From contig CAZOAZ010000002.1 in NCBI GenBank assembly GCA_964577955.1, positions 1 to 64,000 on the forward strand: a stretch of 64,000 nt of DNA, given 5' to 3'. Made by a program: the position numbers and the translations under genes. The DNA comes from CADEEX01 sp964577955 (GTDB taxonomy: Bacteria; Acidobacteriota; Vicinamibacteria; Vicinamibacterales; CAVVIG01). The notes beneath the pieces are model-generated. The model was given only the letters and a program-made list of their open reading frames with translations. It was not told where the DNA came from and did no database searches. Positions within the stretch are counted from its first letter, which is position 1. The number at the start of each line of letters is the position of its first letter. Shown piece after piece: positions 58,043 through 64,000 of the stretch.

Positions 58043-58443
58043 ATGAACTGGCTGTTCAAAGAAGAGCCGTCGAACTACAGCTTCGCTGAGTTCACCAAAG
58101 ACAAGAAGACGGTCTGGAGCGGCGTGAAGAATCCGCTGGCGCAGAAGCACCTGCACGCGGTGAAGAAGGGCGATCAGGTCTTCTACTATCACACCGGCGA
58201 CGAAAAATCTGTGGTCGGCATCGCGAAGGCGATCGCCGACGCCCGGCCAGACCCCGACGACAAGAGCGGCAAAGCGGCGGTCGTGGACATCGCGCCGGTC
58301 CGCGCGCTTGCAAAACCGGTCACGCTCGCGGCGATCAAAGCGGACGCCTTCTTCAAAACCTTCGCGCTGGTCAGAATGTCGCGGCTCTCGGTGATGCCCG
58401 TCACCGATGCGGAATGGGAACGGATCTTGAAGATGGGGACTTA
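58043..58443 (+). CDS. EVE-domain protein, 3' end lost in assembly gap
   Basis: The visible 134 residues (MNWLFKEEPSNYSFAEF, TVWSGVKNPLAQKHLHAVKKGDQVFYYHTGDEKSVVGIAKAI, VRMSRLSVMPVTDAEWERIL) form nearly the whole EVE domain, a PUA-like fold of about 140-150 residues that binds modified bases in DNA or RNA. Trp and Tyr residues lining the pocket are present. The frame is open into the run of N at 58444, so only a few terminal residues are missing. In other genomes EVE genes often sit with defence or RNA-modification genes; here its upstream partner is a coiled-coil gene. Confidence 0.87.
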
Positions 58444-58543
58444 NNNNNNNNNNNNNNNNNNNNNNNNNNNNNNNNNNNNNNNNNNNNNNNNNNNNNNNNN
58501 NNNNNNNNNNNNNNNNNNNNNNNNNNNNNNNNNNNNNNNNNNN
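58444..58543. other. Assembly gap (100 N)
   Basis: Exactly 100 N mark a scaffolding gap of unknown true size. It falls at a short tandem repeat, which probably broke the assembly. The end of the EVE gene is inside it. Confidence 0.99.
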
Positions 58544-58606
58544 AGGATTTAAGGATTTAAGGATTTAAGGATTTAAGGATTTAAGGATTTAAGGATTTAA
58601 GGATTT
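58544..58606. repeat. Tandem octamer AAGGATTT, at least eight copies
   Basis: One partial and seven full AAGGATTT units run from the gap edge to 58606. On the minus strand the repeat reads AAATCCTT and supplies the last codons and the TAA stop of the MFS gene. The array may continue into the gap. Confidence 0.95.
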
Positions 58607-59768
58607 CAAAGCTACGATTTCGGTCCGCAACGACGAGCCCAATCGCGACCGCCAGGATCGCGATCGCCCAACTGACTGTCAGCATCGCAAATCCAATCCG
58701 CTCGTAGAGCAGACCACCAAGCGCCGGTCCAATCAGGATGCCGAGCGCCCAGGCGAAGTTGTACACGCCGTACGCGACGCCGAATGAACTCTGCCCCGTC
58801 TGGCTCGTCGCCTCCGCCATGTAGGCGAGCGACGGCGACACGAACATCGCGACCGCGGCAATCACCAGCCCGTTGACGACGAGCGCCGATTCGAAGCTCG
58901 AAATCACGGTGTAGATCGGCAGCGCGAGCGCGATCGCCGCCAGTCCGGCCAGCGTCAGCACCCGCCCGCCGGTGCGATCGGCGATGCGGCCGAACACCGG
59001 ATGCAGCAGCGTCGAGACGATCGCCGCCGCGCCGAAGACCCAGCCGATTCGCGCCGGTCCGAGCCCGATCCGGTCGGCGAGATGCAGCGCCAGCACCGGC
59101 TCCACCATCGCAATCGTGCCGCCGCCGGCAATCACCGCCGCCGCGCAGACCGCCACGGCGCGGACGCGAAAGACGCGGCCAATCGGCGCCACATCGCGAT
59201 CGGCGGCGCGTGGCGGCAAACGCAACGCCGCACATCCGCCGGCCGCGACCAGCGCGAGCACTCCGACCACCAGATACGGCACCCGCGGACCGCCGCTTTC
59301 GTACAGCCAGCCGCCGATCGTCGGACCGAGAAGAAAGCCCAGCGTCGTTCCGGACGTGACCAGCCCCATCACGCGGCCGCGCTCGTCGGCCTGATAGAGA
59401 TCGGCAACGACCGCAAACCCGACCACCCACGTGACCGCGTCGGCGGCGCCTTGCACCAGCCGGGCGGCGAACAGCCAGGACAGCGTCGGGGCAACCGCAA
59501 AGAAGACCGTCGACGCCGCCAGTGCAAGCATCCCGCCCACGAGCAGCAGCTTCCGGCCGAACCGATCGGACATGGCTCCGGCAGGCACCGACGTCACCAG
59601 CACCGTCAGCCCGAATGACGCGAACAGCATGCCGATCATCGTCGCCGAGGCGCCGAACCTTCGGCTGATGTCCGGCAGCACCGGTACCGCGATCGAATAC
59701 GCCAGGATGTCCGTGAACGCGGCAAAGGTGATCACCGCGACGGCAGCGGCACGCGCAGACAGCAGCAT
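58581..59768 (-). CDS. MFS transporter, drug/metabolite type
   Basis: This 395-residue transporter has twelve transmembrane segments. The loop 2-3 signature is GAMSDRFGRKLLLVGG, and motif C-like glycine patterns occur in helix 5 (GTTLGFLLGPTIGGWLYE). The pattern is that of DHA1-type exporters. I start it at ATG 59768, 11 bases after the ModA-like gene stop; ORF extension to 59810 would overlap that gene. The C-terminus (LKSLNP) and stop codon are encoded by the tandem octamer repeat. The substrate is unknown. Confidence 0.85.
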   Translation of the reverse strand: MLLSARAAAVAVITFAAFTDILAYSIAVPVLPDISRRFGASATMIGMLFASFGLTVLVTSVPAGAMSDRFGRKLLLVGGMLALAASTVFFAVAPTLSWLFAARLVQGAADAVTWVVGFAVVADLYQADERGRVMGLVTSGTTLGFLLGPTIGGWLYESGGPRVPYLVVGVLALVAAGGCAALRLPPRAADRDVAPIGRVFRVRAVAVCAAAVIAGGGTIAMVEPVLALHLADRIGLGPARIGWVFGAAAIVSTLLHPVFGRIADRTGGRVLTLAGLAAIALALPIYTVISSFESALVVNGLVIAAVAMFVSPSLAYMAEATSQTGQSSFGVAYGVYNFAWALGILIGPALGGLLYERIGFAMLTVSWAIAILAVAIGLVVADRNRSFEILKSLNP

Positions 59769-59778
59769 GGTGCGTGAG

Positions 59779-60549
59779 TTAGTGGAGGGCTTCCATTCCG
59801 CTTCTGGCAATCACGCCGGACGCGGACGATGATGCAAGGTACTGAATCAGCGCGTGGGCCGCCGCAGGATGGCTGGCACCGACCACGATGCCGGCCGCAA
59901 ACACCGTCACCCGCTGGACCTCCGGCGGCAGCGGCCCGACGATGACGATGCCGGGGACCGGCAGCAGTTCGCTGAGCTGCTGAAACCCGAGTTCGGCGTC
60001 GCCGCGGGCGACGACGGCGCCGACCCGCTCGCGTTCGATCCGCCGTCCCTTCCGCTTCATCTCTTCACCGAGTCCGAGCCGCGGAAAGACCTCCATCGAG
60101 AGGTAGTCGCCGCTGACACTGGCCGAGTACGCGACTGTCGCCGCCGCCTTCAACGTTTGTGTCAGCGCCGCCAGCGAGCCGATGTCGGGACGCGGCGCGC
60201 CGGCACGGACGGCCATCGCAATCGACGATCGCGCGAGGTCGACGCGGCTCCCGGCGACGACGAGATCTTCCTTGATCAGATCGTCCAGCGCTTCGGCGTT
60301 GACGATGACCACATCGCCCGGTTCGTGACGGCGCAAGCGATTCGGGATCGACTCGGCGCCGACCCCCATCGTCGTCGTCGCGGTCTTGACGGTGTTGCCG
60401 GTGGAACGCTCGAAGCCGGGAACCAGCTCGAGGTACGCCGCCGTGAACGCCCCCGACGTCATCACGACGATCTCGTCAGTCGCCGCCGCCGCGACACGTA
60501 GCAGCAGAGCGACGACAAGAACGATCAGTGAGCGGCGCATTGGGTTCAC
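59779..60549 (-). CDS. ModA-like periplasmic substrate-binding protein
   Basis: This 256-residue exported protein has a signal peptide (SLIVLVVALLLRVAAAA) and a type II periplasmic-binding fold: IVVMTSGAFTAAYLELVPGFERSTG, VVIVNAEALDDLIKEDLVV, SSIAMAVRAGAPRPDIGSL, AVVARGDAELGFQQLSELLPVPGIVIVGPLP. It follows molybdate/tungstate-binding ModA in pattern, but no ABC permease or ATPase is nearby and metal-oxyanion ligands cannot be checked by eye. Starts: GTG 60549 overlaps the methyltransferase stop by four bases (GTGA); ATG 60540 is the alternative. Stand-alone members may be binding proteins for other small acids. Confidence 0.8.
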   Translation of the reverse strand: MNPMRRSLIVLVVALLLRVAAAATDEIVVMTSGAFTAAYLELVPGFERSTGNTVKTATTTMGVGAESIPNRLRRHEPGDVVIVNAEALDDLIKEDLVVAGSRVDLARSSIAMAVRAGAPRPDIGSLAALTQTLKAAATVAYSASVSGDYLSMEVFPRLGLGEEMKRKGRRIERERVGAVVARGDAELGFQQLSELLPVPGIVIVGPLPPEVQRVTVFAAGIVVGASHPAAAHALIQYLASSSASGVIARSGMEALH

Positions 60550-61577
60550 GCGATGCTGGCTTCGACGACGCTCACGGCGGAGGCCGTCGGTACGACTCGA
60601 GTGAGCCGGAGGCCGGCCTTGCGAAGCAGCGCCGCGTAGTCGTGCTCCGTCCGCTCCTGGCCTCCGGGACCCACGAGCATCATCAGGTCGAGCATCTTGC
60701 CGGGATGCGGCGTATCGCCGTCAGGGAGCACCATCTCGATGATCAGCAGGCGACTACCCGGATGCATGGCCCGCCGGCAGTGTCCGAGGATGGTCAGGCA
60801 CTGCGCCTCACTCCAATCATGGATGATGTGCGAGAGCAGATAGGCGTCCCCGCCCTCCGGCACGCTCTCGAAGAAACTGCCAGCCCGAATCGTGATGCGT
60901 TCGGTCAGGCCACGCGCGTGAATCAACGCCGGCGCGTCCTGGACGACATGCGGCAGGTCAAACAGAATGCCGCGGAGTCCGGGGTGCCGGGCCAGAATCG
61001 TGGTCAGGAGATGCCCCGACGCGCCACCGACATCGACGATTGTCTTCATGCCGGAGAAGTCGTACGCCGCGGCCACTGCCGGCGGCTCTGCTCCGTGAAA
61101 CCCGATCATCGTCTCGCTGAAGAGCGACGCCATTTCAGGATCCGTCGCCAGCCAGTCGAACACGGGCATGCCCAGCGCTTTCTCAAATCCGCTCTTGCCG
61201 GTCTGCACCGAGTAGAGCAGCTCGCCAAAGCCACGCGCCCACCAGTCGCTGGCGATGGTGAGGATGGACGGACGCGCCGAACCTGGCGCGCCGGATTTGA
61301 GCGCCTCGCCGAGCGGCGTCAGCGCAAAGCGGTGTGTGTCGCTCTCGGTGAGGATGCCAAGGTTCGCCAGCCCGCGCAGGAAGCGATAGAGCGACGGCGC
61401 ATGCGTCCCGGTTGGTCCGGCCAGTTCATCAGCGCTCCTGGGTCCCGCGGCGAGGTGATCGGCGATCCCCAGCTTGGCGGCGACGTAGACGATGCTCGAG
61501 ACCCAGTGTCCCATCGCCATCTGCACGAGTTGTGCGTGCGGTGGAACGTCCGCCGCGCCGTGATTGCTGTCAGCCAT
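60546..61577 (-). CDS. O-methyltransferase, plant-type (family 2)
   Basis: This 343-residue SAM-dependent enzyme has an N-terminal winged-helix dimerisation domain (MGHWVSSIVYVAAKLGIADHLA, LYRFLRGLANLGIL) and a C-terminal Rossmann domain with DVGGASGHLLTTIL (182-195) for SAM. H253 in HIIHDWSEAQ is the catalytic base that deprotonates the hydroxyl. The family includes hydroxyneurosporene and many polyketide O-methyltransferases. Its acceptor is unknown. Downstream, and coupled by a 4-base overlap, are the ModA-like protein and then an MFS transporter; together they could handle a methylated secondary metabolite. Confidence 0.87.
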   Translation of the reverse strand: MADSNHGAADVPPHAQLVQMAMGHWVSSIVYVAAKLGIADHLAAGPRSADELAGPTGTHAPSLYRFLRGLANLGILTESDTHRFALTPLGEALKSGAPGSARPSILTIASDWWARGFGELLYSVQTGKSGFEKALGMPVFDWLATDPEMASLFSETMIGFHGAEPPAVAAAYDFSGMKTIVDVGGASGHLLTTILARHPGLRGILFDLPHVVQDAPALIHARGLTERITIRAGSFFESVPEGGDAYLLSHIIHDWSEAQCLTILGHCRRAMHPGSRLLIIEMVLPDGDTPHPGKMLDLMMLVGPGGQERTEHDYAALLRKAGLRLTRVVPTASAVSVVEASIA

Positions 61578-61619
61578 TTGCGGTCTCCTGTGAAGTCGCC
61601 GGGTCTACCCGAATGAATT

Positions 61620-63560
61620 CTATTCCCTGAGAAGGACCGGCCGGTTGTCGCGCGTCTTCAAGAGCCGCAGCATCTCGTTGACCTCCAGCACGCCGTTGCC
61701 GTCGACCAGCACCTCCGGCCGCGAGCGCGGCAGTCCGCGCCGCTCCCGGTCCCAGATGCCCATCGTCGAACGCTGCGCCGCGAGACGCGAGCGCGGCGGC
61801 GCCACGAAGTCGTACTCGAGCGACGCAAAGGCCGGGAGTGACTTGAGCGAGCGCGACGCGATGAAGCGAACGGCGTCGTACGGATCGTCGAGGAGCTGGG
61901 CCAGGAACGGCGGCATCCAGACCGTGCCCGATGCGTCCTGTGCCGGTTTCCAGCCCATCGCCTGCGCGACGATCGCGCGCTGACCAGCGTCGCCGGTAAG
62001 CGTCCAGAGGACGGCGGCAGACACGCGCTGTTCGTCGGACGTCAACTGGCGCGTGGATGCTGGCAATCCGGCTAAAGCCGGACGCCACCGGGTCAAAGCG
62101 TCAGCGGTCCACGACAGCGATTTATCGAGGTGACACAGGTTGCAGGCGTTGGGCCGGCCGTGCTCGACGCTCTCGGCGACCGACGGACTGCTGACCGTGT
62201 GGCTGCGGATCGTCTTCAGCAACCCGTACGTCGTGTACGGCATGTGGCAGTTGTAGCAGCGGCTGCCGGACGACTCCGCGCCGTGTCCGGTGTGCGCCGT
62301 CAGCGCTGCCGGGGATGACGCGATCGACGGATGACACGACGTGCAGGCGCGGTCGCCGTCCATCGCGGGTGCGAGCTGATCGTCGGCCCACTCTCGGGAC
62401 GGACGCATATCGTCCGGCGTCCCATGCATCGAGTGGCAGGAGAAACAGGACATGGTCCGCGCGGGCTCGCTCGCCTTTGCGAAGCAGGGCGATTCGATCA
62501 GCCCGTTGTACTCCCGCCCCGACACGCGCACCTTTCCGTCCGGCCAGAACGAGTCACGGATGAAACCGGGATCCTCGGCAAGCAGCCGCTGCATCGCCGG
62601 CGACGCCGCGTTGCGCGTCGGCTGCGCGAAAAATCGGGTCGCACTCAACTCGGCGCCGGGCCGGTACGGCAGGCCGTGCGCGTTGGCGGAGCGCTCGGCG
62701 GCCTGGTCCGGAAATTCCCAGATGCCGTGGCACTGACCGCAGGTCTGCGACGACACCTGACCCGGAAGGCGGACCGGCTGTGTGATGGTGGTGTCGGGCG
62801 TGGCAAAGAGATGCCGGCCGTAGCGCCGGATCGGATCGCGGTTGGCGCGCACGTGCGCCTCGCCGGGACCGTGACACGCTTCGCAACCGATGCCGAACTC
62901 GGCCACCCGCGTGTCGATGCGCTGCTCTTCGATCGGACGCGATCCAAACGGCGTATCGAATTCCGGGCGCGCGTCGGTGGTATGGCACGAGAGACAGATC
63001 GCGTTCCAGTGACCGGTCTCGGAAAAGACCGGATCGTCAGGCGGATGGAGCACGGCCATCCGTCGCGGAATCCAGCGATCCTCGGCGATGAGATACGCGC
63101 CGGGCAACTGGCCGAGCAGCCGCCCGCGGCCGGTCGCGTACCAATAAATCTGCTGATGATGCGAGCCGGTGATCATGACGACTTCGCGGCTGATGCGCGG
63201 CGCCGGCGCGGCGGCCGCATCAGGGTCGTCGAACTCGGCAAAGAACCTCGTGGCGGTGCGCGTCAGCTGCATGGGGCGTCCGTGCACTGCGTCCACCTGC
63301 ACGCCGGAGAAGTTCGCGCGCACTGTTTCGGGCGATGCGACGTCGGTCATCGTGCGGTGATAGGAGCGGTGCCAGGTCTCGTACTGGCGCGGATGACAGG
63401 CGCGGCAGGTGTCCGACGACACGTAGCCGTCCTGCGGCATTTGAATCGGGCGGTTGTCAGGAAGGTCGCGGCGCCCGGCTGGCGACGGCGCTGATGCCGT
63501 CAGCCAGACCCAGGCAGCCGCAAGGATCAGACTGCTTGCAGAAAAGATGAAGCGATTCAA
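61620..63560 (-). CDS. Octahaem cytochrome c
   Basis: This 646-residue exported protein has eight CxxCH haem sites, with first cysteines at residues 52, 189, 226, 274, 372, 406, 435 and 473. The signal peptide is SSLILAAAWVWLTASA. All motifs are standard; no CxxCK is present, so it is not a canonical NrfA. The pattern TCRACHPRQYETWHRSYH at the first haem, and haem-poor ends (57-188 and 478-646, the latter with HEAT-like VRFIASRSLKSLP), recall cytochrome c554/DmsE-like multihaem proteins with TPR/HEAT tails. Residues 491-499 are coded by a dispersed repeat. The start is TTG 63560, directly after another repeat copy. Confidence 0.85.
   Translation of the reverse strand: MNRFIFSASSLILAAAWVWLTASAPSPAGRRDLPDNRPIQMPQDGYVSSDTCRACHPRQYETWHRSYHRTMTDVASPETVRANFSGVQVDAVHGRPMQLTRTATRFFAEFDDPDAAAAPAPRISREVVMITGSHHQQIYWYATGRGRLLGQLPGAYLIAEDRWIPRRMAVLHPPDDPVFSETGHWNAICLSCHTTDARPEFDTPFGSRPIEEQRIDTRVAEFGIGCEACHGPGEAHVRANRDPIRRYGRHLFATPDTTITQPVRLPGQVSSQTCGQCHGIWEFPDQAAERSANAHGLPYRPGAELSATRFFAQPTRNAASPAMQRLLAEDPGFIRDSFWPDGKVRVSGREYNGLIESPCFAKASEPARTMSCFSCHSMHGTPDDMRPSREWADDQLAPAMDGDRACTSCHPSIASSPAALTAHTGHGAESSGSRCYNCHMPYTTYGLLKTIRSHTVSSPSVAESVEHGRPNACNLCHLDKSLSWTADALTRWRPALAGLPASTRQLTSDEQRVSAAVLWTLTGDAGQRAIVAQAMGWKPAQDASGTVWMPPFLAQLLDDPYDAVRFIASRSLKSLPAFASLEYDFVAPPRSRLAAQRSTMGIWDRERRGLPRSRPEVLVDGNGVLEVNEMLRLLKTRDNRPVLLRE
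62065..62091. repeat. Dispersed CCGGCTAAAGCCGG repeat inside the octahaem gene
   Basis: 62068-62091 is base-for-base identical to the intergenic copy at 31610-31633. In the coding frame it gives RWRPALAGLP, between the last haem site and the C-terminal helical region. Confidence 0.85.
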
Positions 63561-63561
63561 C

Positions 63562-63590
63562 GGTGGCGTCCGGCTTCAGCCGGATTACAC
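63562..63590. repeat. Dispersed repeat abutting the octahaem start codon
   Basis: GGTGGCGTCCGGCTTCAGCC, then GGATTACACG. This is the whole form of the element found split at 30354-30413. It ends one base from the TTG start of the cytochrome gene, and its in-frame TGA (63576-63578) sets the upstream limit of the gene. Confidence 0.85.
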
Positions 63591-63596
63591 GCGTCC

Positions 63597-64000
63597 TTAA
63601 CGGACCGTGACCTTGACGTCAGTCGTCGCCGTCTTGAACGAATCGGTCACCGTGCCGCGGAGCACGTAGTCGCCCGCCTTGGTGAACTTCGCGGTCGTCG
63701 TGGCCTTGCCGTCCTTGGGCTCGGCGAACCGCGGCGAGAAGGCCACGTCGCCCGGACCACGCCAGACGATCCACGACACGCTGAGGCCCTGCGGACGCGG
63801 TCCGCCCTCGCCCGAGGCGCGAGCGACGGCGGGGACGTTGACGGGCGCTTCCGGCCCGCCCTGGAGCGTTGGCGGTGTTTCCTGTCCGACGGCCGGCTTC
63901 GGCCGCGGCCGTGGCTTGGGCAACCCGTCGTCGGTGACGGTCGCGACGAGCGACGCACCGGCTGACAGGGTGACATTGCCGAGCGGCGCGACGGCAATGG
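63597..64000 (-). CDS. C-terminal part of a secreted Ig-like protein, 5' end outside window
   Basis: The minus-strand frame is open from the window edge to the stop at 63597, giving at least 134 residues: PLGNVTLSAGASLVATVTDDGLPKPRPRPKP, a Pro-rich linker, LSVSWIVWRGPGDVAFSPRF, KATTTAKFTKAGDYVLRGTVTDSFKTATTDVKVTVR. The last part is a PKD/Ig-like beta sandwich of the kind that ends many large exported proteins in this phylum. An internal TTG (63923) is not the true start. It precedes the octahaem gene on the same strand, 36 bases away with a repeat in between. The main domain and function lie outside the window. Confidence 0.75.
   Translation of the reverse strand, partial: IAVAPLGNVTLSAGASLVATVTDDGLPKPRPRPKPAVGQETPPTLQGGPEAPVNVPAVARASGEGGPRPQGLSVSWIVWRGPGDVAFSPRFAEPKDGKATTTAKFTKAGDYVLRGTVTDSFKTATTDVKVTVR

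Noticed and set aside
58544..58606. Possible CRISPR array
   Set aside because: The repeats are contiguous octamers without spacers, and no cas gene is present.
62463..62490. Peptide FAKASEPAR in the octahaem protein, similar to peptides coded by a dispersed repeat
   Set aside because: The DNA does not match the TCCGCCTTCGCC element closely; the resemblance is only at peptide level and lies in a natural loop before a haem site.
1..64000. tRNA, rRNA or riboswitch genes
   Set aside because: I looked for cloverleaf-like and conserved rRNA segments in the gaps and saw none; most gaps are under 150 bases or filled with repeats. A covariance-model search would be needed to be sure.

Overview
The window is a high-GC bacterial scaffold piece, most consistent with an uncultured Acidobacteriota of the Vicinamibacteria type. 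This is inference from gene content: a TonB-dependent receptor with an N-terminal carboxypeptidase-regulatory-like domain, several PQQ-dependent dehydrogenases with dedicated cytochromes, a propeller-type hybrid histidine kinase, a membrane Ser/Thr kinase beside an ECF sigma factor, an S46 peptidase, a Kdo hydroxylase-like enzyme, and many short palindromic repeats between and inside genes. A run of 100 N (58444-58543) shows it is a draft or metagenome assembly. I saw no rRNA, tRNA, CRISPR or intact transposase.

Layout. 1-1075 is a lower-GC stretch with a helical protein and a PD-(D/E)XK nuclease-like protein, probably acquired; the next gene (1130) seems to have lost the start of its signal peptide at the junction. 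1.7-6.1 kb: a secreted RCC1 propeller and two membrane proteins, the second ending in an F5/8-type C domain. 6.1-12.5 kb: a VapBC pair, a small secreted gene broken by an amber codon, a GAF protein, a PA14 membrane protein and a Maf/DUF115 glycosyltransferase pair. 12.9-18.9 kb: a giant hybrid sensor kinase, an IPT/TIG lipoprotein and a membrane protein. 18.9-28.2 kb: periplasmic redox genes (a PQQ alcohol dehydrogenase with a dihaem cytochrome c, a CoA-disulfide-reductase/rhodanese fusion, an amidase, a haem-PQQ dehydrogenase). 28.2-36.2 kb: GT2 and a polytopic membrane protein, a cyclase, a Kdo hydroxylase, a PQQ sugar dehydrogenase, LspA and small proteins. 36.3-40.6 kb: UspA, MntH with a palindromic operator at its start codon, an excisionase-like HTH protein and an S46 peptidase.

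40.6-52.4 kb is a long plus-strand series: a zinc-ribbon micro-ORF, a PDZ/membrane/Ser-Thr kinase, an ECF sigma factor, a zinc-ribbon pseudokinase, two tandem outer-membrane barrels, a TPR protein, a RoxA/cytochrome-peroxidase-like dihaem cytochrome, and a large TonB-dependent receptor with its own operator-like palindrome. It reads as a surface-sensing and uptake/oxidation module, which is the best candidate here for an undescribed system.

52.6-64 kb: a beta-lactamase-fold hydrolase, a metallo-beta-lactamase-like protein without metal ligands joined to a probable barrel, its Ig-like lipoprotein partner, Mug, a second PIN/RHH toxin-antitoxin pair, a heptad-repeat coiled coil, an EVE protein cut by the gap, an MFS transporter, a ModA-like binding protein, an O-methyltransferase, an octahaem cytochrome c, and the C-terminal end of a secreted Ig-like protein that runs off the window.

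The most striking non-genic signal is a set of dispersed palindromic repeat families (cores CCGGCTnAAGCCGG, GGACAGGCTAAAGCCTGTCC, and a TCCGCCTTCGCC...GGCGGA element). They occupy intergenic gaps, supply a stop codon, abut a start codon, sit in frame inside three coding sequences, and in one place one family is inserted inside another.
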